Shown here: one piece after another, positions 23,406 to 31,765 of the stretch | Position numbering within the stretch: position 1 is the first letter of the stretch | Layout: each line of letters begins with the position of its first letter | Source of the DNA: Chloroflexota bacterium | GTDB lineage: Bacteria > Chloroflexota > UBA6077 > CF-72 | Length of the DNA stretch: 33,990 bases | Assembly (NCBI GenBank): GCA_019247515.1 | Contig: JAFAOS010000159.1 | Location: 70,617-104,606, forward strand | Direction of reading: 5' to 3' | Notes under the pieces: model-generated | Database searches by the model: none | What the model was told of the DNA's origin: nothing | What the model saw: the letters and a program-made list of their open reading frames with translations, nothing else | Position numbers and translations under genes: made by a program

Positions 23406-24273
23406 GCGCCGCCCCGGCATGTGCCCACGCGATCGCCTGGCGACGCGCCTCATCCCGCGCGGCGCACGCTGCGTGCCACTCGGGCGCTTCGGCGATCGCT
23501 GGGGTGAAGCCGGCATTCAGCGCCGCGACCTGCCCTGGATCCGCGCACAAACCGCCTTTGAAACCCGCCGACCACCCCAGCCGCGCCGCGCGCTGACTGT
23601 TCTCGGGGCTGTCGCGCGTGCCCCGCGAGGTCGCCTGCCACCACGCCCCAACCGGCATCACCTCCGTCATGCCGGCAATGATGACCAGCCGCTGCATCAG
23701 AAAAGGCATCAGGTGCAGCTCTCCGTTCGGTTCACCGCGCAGGTCCATCACCAGGTCCGCCCGGCCGAGACTCACCGAGCGGATCCGCGCGCTGGACTCG
23801 ATCAGTTGCACCGCCAGCTGATTGCCCTCGGCGTTTTCGAGTGACAGGTGGATTTCGAGCGAGTTGTCAATCGTGCGCGGCTCGTCGAACTCGTTGATCT
23901 CGTGCAGCAGCCCAGCCTGCATGACACCTCGTTCCGCTTCGAAGTGCGCCAGCAGCTCTGCTGCCTCGCGAATCTGCTCGACCGACGTCACCTTGGGCAG
24001 GACAATGCCCTGAAGCCCGCGCCAGACCGACGCGTCGAGATCCGCGTACAGCAGCTCCAGGTCGCAGCGGACGAACACTTCCGCGCCCCCGCGCCGCGCC
24101 CGATCGATCCCCTCGCGAATGTTGCCGCGCGCGGCCGGCTTGCGTTGATCGTGCACCAGGTCCTCCAGGTCCAGCACGACCACGTCCGCTTCGAACGTGT
24201 CCAGGCGTTCCATGAGGTCCAGGCGGTGCGCCGGCACGAGCAGCCAGGACCGTCTGACCGGCTGACCCGTCAA
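23398..24273 (-). CDS. CitE/HpcH-HpaI-type acyl-CoA lyase with intact metal site
   Basis: 291 residues. It opens RRSWLLVPAHRLDLMERL, has VVVLDLEDLVHDQRK for the classical DLEDAV strand, Arg69 in EVFVRCD, GIVLPKVTS, Glu146 in SLENAEG and Asp173 in LGRADLVMDL. These are the expected substrate Arg and Mg2+ ligands of malyl-CoA/citramalyl-CoA/citryl-CoA lyases. It is the only one of the four adjacent paralogues with both ligands. The start is TTG 24273, overlapping the upstream stop as TTGA; no better start exists before the first strand. The likely product type is an acyl-CoA plus a 2-oxoacid, but the actual substrate is unknown. Confidence 0.88.
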   Translation of the reverse strand: MTGQPVRRSWLLVPAHRLDLMERLDTFEADVVVLDLEDLVHDQRKPAARGNIREGIDRARRGGAEVFVRCDLELLYADLDASVWRGLQGIVLPKVTSVEQIREAAELLAHFEAERGVMQAGLLHEINEFDEPRTIDNSLEIHLSLENAEGNQLAVQLIESSARIRSVSLGRADLVMDLRGEPNGELHLMPFLMQRLVIIAGMTEVMPVGAWWQATSRGTRDSPENSQRAARLGWSAGFKGGLCADPGQVAALNAGFTPAIAEAPEWHAACAARDEARRQAIAWAHAGAAHV

Positions 24274-26411
24274 CCGCGGGCTCCGTTCAGGATCACCAGC
24301 GCATCCGCCGCGACGACGCCTTCAGCCGCCGGCAAGACCATCAACGGATTGATATCCAGTTCGGCAAGCTCGTCCTCGAGGTGGACCGCCAGGTGAGACA
24401 CCGAGACCAGCGTCGCGGCCAGCGCGTCGACGTCCGCCGCCAGCCGACCGCGATAGCCATGCAGCAGGCGCGCCCCCTTGAGCGCATCGATCATCGCGTG
24501 CGCCTCGTCGCCAGTGATGGGACACCGCCGCAAGCTCACGTCCTGGTACACCTCCACCAGCACCCCGCCAATGCCGAGCAGCAGCATCGGCCCAAGTTGC
24601 GGGTCACGACTCACGCCGACGATCACCTCGATGGCGTTGGAGATCATCTCCTGCACCAGGACTCCATCCACGCTGGCCTGGGCGTCGAAGGCGCGCGCGC
24701 GGGCCATAACGTCGGCGAAAGCGTTGGCCACCTGGGCGGAGTCAGCCAGGCCGAGGCGCACCACGCCTGCCTCGGTCTTGTGCAAGATGTCGGGCGAGTC
24801 CACCTTGACCACCACCGGGTAGCCGAGCAGCTCGGCTGCCTGAACGGCCTCGTCGGCTGATGCGGTGCGGACCTCGCGGGACATACGCACGCCCCACGCG
24901 GCCAGCACGCCCTTACTCTCGTGTTCGGACAGGACGCGAGTCGGCCGATCCGCCAGCTCGCGCTTCACCCGCGCCTGCTCCGCCGTGATTGCGGGCGCTG
25001 AACCGAAACCAGTTCGCAGTCGCGTGTCCCGCCAGTCGTGATAGGCGAGCAGGCTGCGCAGCCCTCGCGCCAGGCCGGCCGGCGTGTAAAAGATCGGCAC
25101 GGACGACGCCTTCAGCAGCGGCAGCGCCGCGCTTTCTCCGCGCGCCCCGGTCCACATGTACACCAGGTTCTTGCTCGAGCGCTCGCGCAAGCTGATCGCT
25201 TCCCGCGCGCGTTCCTCTGAGCCGGCACTGGCGATGACCAGCGTGCCTACCGCCGGCTGCTCGATCATGGACTCCACGATTCGCGGAAAGTCTTCACGCA
25301 TCAGAAAACCGGTCAGGTCCGCCGGGTTGGCAGCCCAGCCAAAATCCTTGATGATGTCGTTCAATTCCGCACGCGTCTGTTCCGTCAATGCTGGCAACTG
25401 GAGTCCGCGGGCGCCCAGCATGTCCGCGGTGAGCGAGCTCACACCCCCGGAGTGCGAAACCACGGCGATGCCCGGCTGTGGCGTTTTCTTGCTCTGCGCC
25501 AGCAGCTGCGAGATCTCCAGGAGCTCGTCGTAGTCCTCGACACGCGTGACGCCATACTGCGCGCAGATCGCGTCGAAGCGCGCGTCGGACCCCGTCAGCG
25601 CGCCGGTGTGCGAGCCCGCAGCACGCGCGCCGGATTCGGAGCGCCCGATTTTGATCAAGACGATCGGCTTGCCGACGTCGGCCGCCAGCCTGGCAACCTC
25701 CACGAACTTGTCCGCGGTGCGCAGCCCTTCGATGAATCCCGCGATGACCCGCGTATCGGGATCGTCGAGCAAGTAGCGCACGTAATCGGCAAACTCCAGG
25801 TCAGCCTCGTTACCGGTGGAGATGATGTAGCTGTAGCCGATGCCCGCGTCCGCCGCGCGCGTCTGCAGCGGACCAAACGCCGTTGCGCCACTCTGACACA
25901 CCAGGCCAATCGCCCCCGCCGGTTGTGCGCCGCGGGCGGACATGCTCGACGCCATGGGCCAGATGTCGTCCTTGACGTTGGCCACGCCCAGGCAATTCGG
26001 GCCGCTGACGCGCACGCCGCTCTCACGCGCGAATACCGACAGACGCTCCTGTAAGCGTCGTCCTTCCACGGTGCCTCGCTCCGCGAAGCCAGCCGAAATC
26101 ACGATCGCCGAGCCCACCCCTTTTCGCTGACACGCCTCCAACACCTCCATCACCTGGTCGTGCGGCACAATCACACCCGCGAGATCCGCGCTCTCGGGCA
26201 AGGCTTCAATCGTCGGATAGCACTCGACGCCGCCAAGCTCGGTGTATTTCGGGTTCACCGGATACACGCGGACACGGTCCTTCGACCTGAGCATGGCCGC
26301 CAGGAAGCGCCCGCCGTACTGCAGTCGCGGCGTGGCGCCCACGACCGCCACCGAGCGTGGATGGAGCATCTTGTGGATGGCCGCGTGCCCGCTGTCGGCG
26401 CAGGAGCTCAC
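24270..26411 (-). CDS. NDP-forming acyl-CoA synthetase (acetyl-CoA synthetase, ADP-forming type, fused subunits)
   Basis: 713 residues with alpha and beta parts fused. The CoA-binding Rossmann domain starts LHPRSVAVVGATPRLQYGG. A succinyl-CoA-synthetase-like flavodoxin region follows, with VSGPNCLGVANV, LVCQSGATAFGPL and the SHTGALTGSD segment containing the probable phospho-His. The C-terminal ATP-grasp domain has YPVVVKVDSPDILHKTEAG, LLLGIGGVLVEVYQD and ELDINPLMV. It interconverts an acyl-CoA plus ADP and phosphate with a free acid plus ATP. In this operon it could activate the imported acid or conserve energy from a product. The GTG start at 26411 overlaps the upstream stop as GTGA. Confidence 0.92.
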   Translation of the reverse strand: MSSCADSGHAAIHKMLHPRSVAVVGATPRLQYGGRFLAAMLRSKDRVRVYPVNPKYTELGGVECYPTIEALPESADLAGVIVPHDQVMEVLEACQRKGVGSAIVISAGFAERGTVEGRRLQERLSVFARESGVRVSGPNCLGVANVKDDIWPMASSMSARGAQPAGAIGLVCQSGATAFGPLQTRAADAGIGYSYIISTGNEADLEFADYVRYLLDDPDTRVIAGFIEGLRTADKFVEVARLAADVGKPIVLIKIGRSESGARAAGSHTGALTGSDARFDAICAQYGVTRVEDYDELLEISQLLAQSKKTPQPGIAVVSHSGGVSSLTADMLGARGLQLPALTEQTRAELNDIIKDFGWAANPADLTGFLMREDFPRIVESMIEQPAVGTLVIASAGSEERAREAISLRERSSKNLVYMWTGARGESAALPLLKASSVPIFYTPAGLARGLRSLLAYHDWRDTRLRTGFGSAPAITAEQARVKRELADRPTRVLSEHESKGVLAAWGVRMSREVRTASADEAVQAAELLGYPVVVKVDSPDILHKTEAGVVRLGLADSAQVANAFADVMARARAFDAQASVDGVLVQEMISNAIEVIVGVSRDPQLGPMLLLGIGGVLVEVYQDVSLRRCPITGDEAHAMIDALKGARLLHGYRGRLAADVDALAATLVSVSHLAVHLEDELAELDINPLMVLPAAEGVVAADALVILNGARG

Positions 26412-27556
26412 GCGACGGATTCAGACAGTCCGTAGAGCTTCGCGGCGTTGCCCACCAGCACCTGCCGTCGCTCGGCGTCGGGCACTTCGGATTTGGGAAA
26501 GCTGGTTTCGATGGCGTCCCAACTGCGCGGCCACGGCGAGCTCGCCTGCGGAAAGTTCGTTTCCCACAGAATGTTGTTCAGACCGATGTAGCCGCGCAGG
26601 TCGATTCCCGCACGATCGAAACATCCGGTCAGGTAGCACTGCCGCCGGAACAATTCCGAGGGTCGGGCCTCACCCGTGTCGAGGTGGAGTCGCTGGCGTT
26701 CGAACTCGTGGTCGGCCAGCTCCAGTTCGTACGCTCCCCAGCCCAGCGAGCTCTCGGCGAAGACCACCTTCAGCCCGGGATGGCGGACCAGGATGTGCGA
26801 ATACAGAACGTTCGAGAACACCGAGATGGCGGCCAGCGGCCGATTGACCACGCTCAGCGCCGCCTGGAGTGCCGGCGACAGCTCCGGATAGAGCGGAAAC
26901 TCCAGACGCTCGCTCGACCCCGAGTGAAAGCACACTGGCACCTGGAGCTCTTCACACACCGCCCAGATCGGATCGTAGACCTGCTCGTTGACGTGCGGCA
27001 GCTCGCGCAGCAGCATCGGCGTCGCGGGGAAGATCACACCGCGATGGCCCTTGCCGACCGCGCGGCGAATCTCATCGACCACCACTTCAACTGGCGCCAG
27101 CGGCGCCAGGCACTGCGCGACGAAACGTGGACTGGCGCTGGCCCACTCTTCGACCAGCCAGTCGTTGTACGCCTGCACGCACGCCAGCTCCAGCTCCGCA
27201 TCCTGGAGCCGGCCGAACGTTTCACCCGCCATGCCGGCGACGGTCGGGTATAGCACGCTGACGTCGACGCCGTCGGCGTCCATCGCCTTCAAACGCTCGG
27301 ACGGATCGTACGCCTGCGGTGGTATGTCCGACCAGTGTGCCGGGGAGGCGGCGCGATCCGACAGCAGTGCGCCGACCGAGCCGCGCCCCGTCAGCGGCAG
27401 CGTCTGGCCGTCCACGACCCAGCGCTCGGTTCCGTTCGACTGCTCCACGTGCGGAATCCGATCACCCCACTTTGCTTTTGAGAGCCGCTCCTCCCAGACA
27501 CGCGGGTGCTCCACGACGTGATCGTCGACACTGATCAGGCCATATTTGAACTGCAC
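26408..27556 (-). CDS. Amidohydrolase-2 (ACMSD-like) paralogue B, conserved Asp replaced
   Basis: 382 residues of the amidohydrolase-2 family (PF04909). It opens KYGLISVDDHVVEHP with a D-x-H-type first-strand motif, has VPVCFHSGS for the metal His strand and KVVFAESSLGW, but its final motif reads WETNFPQ. There Asn334 and Gln337 stand where relatives have Asp and His; the adjacent paralogue A has WESDFPH. The Asp is normally the catalytic or metal residue in decarboxylases and hydrolases of this family, so B may be inactive or mechanistically altered. The start is GTG 27556, 20 bases after paralogue A. It is coupled to the NDP-forming synthetase by GTGA. Confidence 0.87.
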   Translation of the reverse strand: MQFKYGLISVDDHVVEHPRVWEERLSKAKWGDRIPHVEQSNGTERWVVDGQTLPLTGRGSVGALLSDRAASPAHWSDIPPQAYDPSERLKAMDADGVDVSVLYPTVAGMAGETFGRLQDAELELACVQAYNDWLVEEWASASPRFVAQCLAPLAPVEVVVDEIRRAVGKGHRGVIFPATPMLLRELPHVNEQVYDPIWAVCEELQVPVCFHSGSSERLEFPLYPELSPALQAALSVVNRPLAAISVFSNVLYSHILVRHPGLKVVFAESSLGWGAYELELADHEFERQRLHLDTGEARPSELFRRQCYLTGCFDRAGIDLRGYIGLNNILWETNFPQASSPWPRSWDAIETSFPKSEVPDAERRQVLVGNAAKLYGLSESVA

Positions 27557-27576
27557 CGGCCGTATCTCCCAGCAGA

Positions 27577-28743
27577 CTACAGCTTGTACAGGCGCATGGC
27601 ATTGCCGTACAGCAGCTGTTTGCGCTCGGCCTCCGGCACATTCTCCATCGCGCGGTCGACAAACCGCCAGGACTCCGGATAGGTGGACGTCGAATGCGGG
27701 AAATCAGATTCCCACATGATGTTGTCCAGCCCCACCTGGTGGCGTTGCTGGACGCCGACGGATTCGTACCAGAAGTCGACGTGGACCTGGCGGTGGAAGA
27801 GCTCACTCGGACGCATGGTGCGGCCTTCGGTCCACAGGTGGCGCCGCTCCCACTCGTGATCGCACGCTTCGAGAATGTAGTTGACCCAGCCCAATCCCGT
27901 TTCCGCGCACACCCATTTGAGCCGCGGATACATCTCCGGCAGCCCCGAGAACAGCAGGTTGGTGATGAGCTGCGCCTGCACCGCGAAGCTCCCGGACGAA
28001 CCCGCGGCCTGGCCCTGCGTTTGCGTGTAGCCCTTCCAGCGCGGCACGCTCAGGCTCATGCCGGCGCCGGCGTGCCAGTGGACCGGCACCTCCAGGTCCT
28101 CGCAGGCAGCCCACAACGGGTGCCAGTACGGATCGTTGAAGTGCTTCAGACCTTTGTTGGCGTGATGCGGCTCGCCGACCATGACGATGCCGCGGTGCCC
28201 GAGGCGCACCGCTCGCTCGACTTCCGCGACGGTGACGTCGATGCCGTTCAGATACGGGATGATCGCCAGCGGAACGTAGCGGTCGCTGACCTGCACCCAC
28301 TCGGCGAGCGCGTCGTTGTACGCGCGCACGCAATCGAGCTCGAATTCGGCATCCCCCTGAAAGAACGTCGTGCTCTGGATTGGATCGTTGGGAAAGACGA
28401 CTTCGGCATCGAGTCGATCGCGATCCAGCGCCTTCAGGCGCTCGACCGGGTCGTAGACCTGGCGTGGCACCTGGTCCCAGCGCTGTGGGAAGGTTCGCCG
28501 CAGCGGGTCGTCCATCACCGTCGGGCAATTGACGACGCCGCGGTTGCCGACCATCTGACCATTCACGAACCAGCGCTGCACCGGGTAGTCGTAAGGAATC
28601 GCCATGTGCTCGCGTTTGGTGGTGTCCTCGAGGTGGGGGACGGCATCACCCCACTTCTCCTTCGACATCCTGCTGGTGAACGCGTCCTTGTCTAGCTGGG
28701 CGTGCGAATCACAACTGATCAGGCCATATTTGATGTTCACCAT
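27577..28743 (-). CDS. Amidohydrolase-2 (ACMSD-like) paralogue A
   Basis: 388 residues, clearly a tandem paralogue of the next gene (both open with KYGLIS and share SK-KWGD). The first strand gives LISCDSHAQLD, then VPVHWHAGAGMS, WVCAETGLGW and the intact IMWESDFPHS with Asp347 and His350. Family members hydrolyse amides or lactones, or decarboxylate aromatic and dienoic acids such as ACMS. The start is ATG 28743 with GGGAG 7 bases upstream. It lies 48 bases downstream of the exported amidohydrolase gene on the same strand. The substrate is unknown. Confidence 0.9.
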   Translation of the reverse strand: MVNIKYGLISCDSHAQLDKDAFTSRMSKEKWGDAVPHLEDTTKREHMAIPYDYPVQRWFVNGQMVGNRGVVNCPTVMDDPLRRTFPQRWDQVPRQVYDPVERLKALDRDRLDAEVVFPNDPIQSTTFFQGDAEFELDCVRAYNDALAEWVQVSDRYVPLAIIPYLNGIDVTVAEVERAVRLGHRGIVMVGEPHHANKGLKHFNDPYWHPLWAACEDLEVPVHWHAGAGMSLSVPRWKGYTQTQGQAAGSSGSFAVQAQLITNLLFSGLPEMYPRLKWVCAETGLGWVNYILEACDHEWERRHLWTEGRTMRPSELFHRQVHVDFWYESVGVQQRHQVGLDNIMWESDFPHSTSTYPESWRFVDRAMENVPEAERKQLLYGNAMRLYKL

Positions 28744-28791
28744 GGTGATGCTCCCGCCCCGGCAGTCTACACCCGCCGCCCGCGTCGCGCC

Positions 28792-29733
28792 TCAGGCCTG
28801 GCGGAAGGCAGCGATGCGCTCGGCGTTGGCGTGTCCGATCAGGTCCGCCACGCCGGGGTCGAGCTGACCCAGCAGTCCGCGGTAATACGCGACGAGCTGA
28901 CTGACGTAACCCATCTGGTAGTGGGCGGGCGCAAACAGATCGAGACCAACCAGGAACCTGTCGGCATACTCGTCGAGGACGGCAGCCCACGCCGGGTCCA
29001 GCGTGCCATTGGGACGCAGTAGGACGGTCCCCGGACCAATCCACGGCGTGCGGGCCGACAGGTCCGCCACGACGTTCGGATTGCGTTGCAGGACGGCGCG
29101 GGCGGTCTCCGCTGGACCATGGCCCGCGTGGGCCCAGACGAACGTCGTATCGGCGGCCGCCTGGAACGCTCGCTCCAGCTCCTCGGCGAAGAACCACTCC
29201 TGGTGGATGTTGACGGGGACACCGAAGCGGCCCGCTGTCTGGTAGGCCCGTATCAACTCCGGGTGGTCAGCCGGCACGCTGTTTGCCGGCTCGGCGTAGT
29301 ACCCGCCGCTCGCGCCGAGCTGGAACGCGGAATGGCGACAGATTACTTCGCCGAGTCCGTGCACGACGCCCGCGGTTAGCAATTGCTCCAACCCGTCCGG
29401 ATGCACGTACGACGAATCCGGGTGCAGCGCGTTGGCGTATCCCTCGGCGAGAAACGGCACGATGCGACCCGCGAAACGGTCGTGCGCGTCGGCGGACAGC
29501 TGCCACGGATAACCGAACAGCAGCGCGCTCCGCACGCCGGCCGCGTCGTACAGGGCCATAAGCGCGTCGATCGTGACCCCCGCGTCCCAGTTCAGGTGGG
29601 CGTGCGCATCAACGAAGGGACCAGCATAGGCGTCCTCGGCCAGCGCCGCGCGCCCCCGCAGCGCCGCGAGCGCCCCAGAAGCCAGCAGCAGGCGCACCAT
29701 CGCGCGGCGGTCCAGACGAAGCGACGCGAACAT
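28792..29733 (-). CDS. Exported amidohydrolase (TIM-barrel, metal-dependent)
   Basis: About 313 residues. The N-terminus SLRLDRRAMVRLLLASGALAA is a positively charged plus hydrophobic signal, possibly Tat-type because of the paired arginines, cleaved near ALAEDA. The mature domain begins GPFVDAHAHLNWD with the H-x-H metal motif. VNIHQEWFF, FVWAHAGHG and FLVGLDLFAP supply the remaining His and Asp ligands. It is only distantly like the two cytoplasmic amidohydrolases downstream. ATG 29733 is preferred; GTG 29757 would add eight residues. It may be the first gene of the long minus-strand operon. It is divergent from the cupin gene. Confidence 0.82.
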   Translation of the reverse strand: MFASLRLDRRAMVRLLLASGALAALRGRAALAEDAYAGPFVDAHAHLNWDAGVTIDALMALYDAAGVRSALLFGYPWQLSADAHDRFAGRIVPFLAEGYANALHPDSSYVHPDGLEQLLTAGVVHGLGEVICRHSAFQLGASGGYYAEPANSVPADHPELIRAYQTAGRFGVPVNIHQEWFFAEELERAFQAAADTTFVWAHAGHGPAETARAVLQRNPNVVADLSARTPWIGPGTVLLRPNGTLDPAWAAVLDEYADRFLVGLDLFAPAHYQMGYVSQLVAYYRGLLGQLDPGVADLIGHANAERIAAFRQA

Positions 29734-29777
29734 GCTGGCTACTTGATCCCGGACCACTGACCTTACACCCTGTAGGC

Positions 29778-30128
29778 ATGCCCAACACGCCGCCAGTCAC
29801 GGATGCTTCGAGTCGGTACGAAGTCGAACGGCGAGCCCGTCACGCGGAGCGCCCAGGCTTTCACATCACCGAGCTGCAGATCTCGCCCACCCAGCAGGTC
29901 CCGTGGCACTACCACACCAGTGCCCAGGACACCTTCTACGTCCTCGAGGGAAGCATCCGAGTCTACCTGCGCGAGCCGCGCGAAGAAGTCAACCTGGGTC
30001 CCGGCGAGACCTATTCCGTCAGACCGAAGCGCCCGCACCTGGTCACCAACACTGGCGCCACGTCCGCGACCTTCTTCGTACTGCAAGGCATGGGCGAGTA
30101 CGACTTCGTGGCCGCCTCGTCATCCTGA
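29778..30128 (+). CDS. Small single-domain cupin protein
   Basis: 116 residues with both cupin motifs. Motif 1 is PWHYHTSAQDTFYVLEGSI (the His-x-His and the Glu of the metal site) and motif 2 is GPGETYSVRPKRPHLVTNTG, supplying the last His. Cupin_2 proteins of this size act as isomerases, dioxygenases or lyases, or as small-molecule sensors. The gene is 44 bases from the ATG of the exported amidohydrolase on the opposite strand and may serve the same catabolic system. No strong ribosome-binding site precedes ATG 29778. The CCTTACA-CCC-TGTAGG sequence at 29761-29776 is a small imperfect inverted repeat that might be an operator. Confidence 0.85.
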   Translation: MPNTPPVTDASSRYEVERRARHAERPGFHITELQISPTQQVPWHYHTSAQDTFYVLEGSIRVYLREPREEVNLGPGETYSVRPKRPHLVTNTGATSATFFVLQGMGEYDFVAASSS

Positions 30129-30135
30129 GCGTGAC

Positions 30136-30147
30136 CTCGTCGACGAG
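30136..30147. other. 12-base palindrome between convergent genes
   Basis: CTCGTCGACGAG is a perfect palindrome in the 25 bases between the convergent cupin and O-methyltransferase stop codons. It has no loop and no T-tract, so it is a weak terminator candidate; it could also be chance at this base composition. Confidence 0.3.
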
Positions 30148-30153
30148 TCCGCC

Positions 30154-31218
30154 TCAAATTTTCTGCCCCGAGACCACCGAGAAGTCGCCAAACGTGTTGG
30201 TGACGGTCACCTGCCCGAAGCCCGCGCTCTCCAGCGCGGTGCGTAGCTCGGACGCGGTGAACTGTTTGCCCAGCGTGCCGATGCGCATTGACAGGCTGTA
30301 CAGCGCCGGCGCCAGCGGCCCATCGCCAGCGTCGGTAAGCAGCATCTCGTGGATGAAGATTCGGCCACCCGCCGGCAACGCCGCGTACGCCCGCTGGATC
30401 AGCTCCGTGCGGTGCTCGAGGTCCCAGTCGTGCAGCACGCAGCTGAAAAAGACCGCGTCGTAGCCCTCCGGCCACGGCTCGAAAAACATGTTCAGCGCGA
30501 GCGTGTCCACCTGCGTCTCCACGCCGTAGCGCGCGATATAGCCTTGTGTGAGCTGACACACCGCCGCCAGCTCCAGCACGGTGCAGCGCAGCTCCGGATA
30601 GCGCTGCGCCAGCGCGATCGAGAAGCCACCCGCGCCGCCGGCTACGTCGAGCAGCCGCTGCACGCCGCTGAAATCCACGCTGCGGGCCATGCCCACGGCG
30701 GCCGCGAACGACAGGCCGTGCATCGTCCGGACTCCGGTTTGCACTCGTTCCACGTTGAGCTCGGCCTCGCTCCATTCGCGCACCACGTAGATGCTGGACC
30801 CCGCATCAGCTTCAACCGGCGCTGCCTTCGCTGGCGGCGTGGTGCGCGCCCCGTCGACTGCCGCCTTCAATCGCTCATAAATGTTGCGGCCCGCAAACCG
30901 GCGCAATGTGAAGCCCGCGTAGTACGGACTGGTCGGCAAAAGATAGCAGCGCGTCGCGTCAGTGATGTGGAACAGGCCGTCCTGAACGCGCATGAGCTTG
31001 ACCGACGCCAGCGCCCCCAGCAGGATCTCCGCCCATTCGACCGTAATGCCCAGCCGCTCGGCCGCGCGGCTGGCGGCCAGCGGGGTCTCGGCGATCAATG
31101 TGAAGACTCCCAGCTCGTCGCATTCGGCAATCAGCGGCATCACGTGCGCCGAGAAATAGATGTCCCAGATCAGCCGCTGATCAGCCGTCGGTGGTTCGAG
31201 TGGCTGCTGAGGCGGCAT
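30154..31218 (-). CDS. SAM-dependent O-methyltransferase (Methyltransf_2 family)
   Basis: 354 residues from the ATG at 31218. An N-terminal winged-helix dimerisation domain (about 10-95: AHVMPLIAECDELGVFTLIA, AAERLGITVEWAEILLGAL) is followed by a Rossmann methyltransferase domain. The SAM motif is LLDVAGGAGGFSIALAQRYP, and further landmarks are FFSCVLHDWD and LPAGGRIFIHEMLL, as in bacterial and plant small-molecule O-methyltransferases. It probably methylates a hydroxylated aromatic or polyketide-like compound. The same frame is open to 31272, but the added residues are unlike the family. It is convergent with the cupin gene and has no obvious partner genes. Confidence 0.87.
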   Translation of the reverse strand: MPPQQPLEPPTADQRLIWDIYFSAHVMPLIAECDELGVFTLIAETPLAASRAAERLGITVEWAEILLGALASVKLMRVQDGLFHITDATRCYLLPTSPYYAGFTLRRFAGRNIYERLKAAVDGARTTPPAKAAPVEADAGSSIYVVREWSEAELNVERVQTGVRTMHGLSFAAAVGMARSVDFSGVQRLLDVAGGAGGFSIALAQRYPELRCTVLELAAVCQLTQGYIARYGVETQVDTLALNMFFEPWPEGYDAVFFSCVLHDWDLEHRTELIQRAYAALPAGGRIFIHEMLLTDAGDGPLAPALYSLSMRIGTLGKQFTASELRTALESAGFGQVTVTNTFGDFSVVSGQKI

Positions 31219-31252
31219 GCGCGCCGATGGTACTGCCCTGTGGCGTGAAACT

Positions 31253-31264
31253 ACCCCGCGGGGT
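31253..31264. promoter_or_regulatory. ACCCCGCGGGGT palindrome upstream of the O-methyltransferase
   Basis: A perfect 12-base palindrome lies 34 bases upstream of the O-methyltransferase ATG and 50 bases before the plus-strand ATG at 31315. Its placement suits an operator for a divergent pair. At this base composition it could be chance. Confidence 0.3.
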
Positions 31265-31314
31265 GGGATCACCCGGCGGACAGCAGGGCTATGCTGAAAA
31301 TTGAAGAGGTAGTG

Positions 31315-31587
31315 ATGTCGACGGCAACGCTCGAGAACGCAACGATCACGATTGGCCGCGCCACACTCATTGTCGATACCTCAGCGAACGCCGAAGCACC
31401 CGCCGGAGTACTCGAAGACGTAGTGGGCCCCCGAGCGCAGGCAGCGCGCTTCAAATATCAAGGAATGGCCGATCCCCACTGGCGGGGCCAACCGTGCCGT
31501 GGTGGACGCTCGAACCCATGTCCCGAGCGCGCCGGCTCGGTCGAAGCTGGGCTGCACCCCACCGATTGTCGTCGCCCACCAACATAG
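31315..31587 (+). CDS. Small hypothetical reading frame, possibly a gene fragment
   Basis: A 90-codon frame starting ATG 31315 with a good GAAGAGGT ribosome-binding site 4 bases upstream. The first 38 or so residues (MSTATLENATITIGRATLIV onward to GVLEDVVG) look protein-like. The remainder is rich in Arg, Pro, Cys and His in the manner of out-of-frame sequence, so the gene may be truncated or frameshifted near 31430. I do not recognise the family. It is divergent from the O-methyltransferase. Confidence 0.3.
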   Translation: MSTATLENATITIGRATLIVDTSANAEAPAGVLEDVVGPRAQAARFKYQGMADPHWRGQPCRGGRSNPCPERAGSVEAGLHPTDCRRPPT

Positions 31588-31765
31588 GATGACCGCGCCT
31601 GGATGTCGGTGGCGCCGCATGCGCGTCCTTCGTCACCAGGACGCGCTCTCGCCTGGCCAGCCAGGCTAGCTCGAACCACGAGGTTGCGGCGACTGCCAGT
31701 TGTGGCAATTCGGGGTCCAGGTCAAATGGGTACGCAGCGTGGCATAATCGGTCATGGTGTAGCAC
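31451..31765 (-). pseudogene. Possible PIN-domain (VapC-like) remnant
   Basis: The minus-strand frame contains LAVAATSWFELAWLARRERV, which resembles the central SAIS-x-W-E-x-A-x-L-x-x-x-G-R-(I/L) helix of VapC-type PIN toxins. The expected N-terminal Asp strand and the C-terminal D-x-x-(L/I) region are absent, and the sequence after about residue 50 loses any family likeness. A second minus-strand frame starts at ATG 31756 (MTDYATLRTHLTWTPNCHNW) with an AGAAGG ribosome-binding site but stops after 29 codons. A frameshift between the two frames is plausible. No antitoxin gene is evident. Confidence 0.3.
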
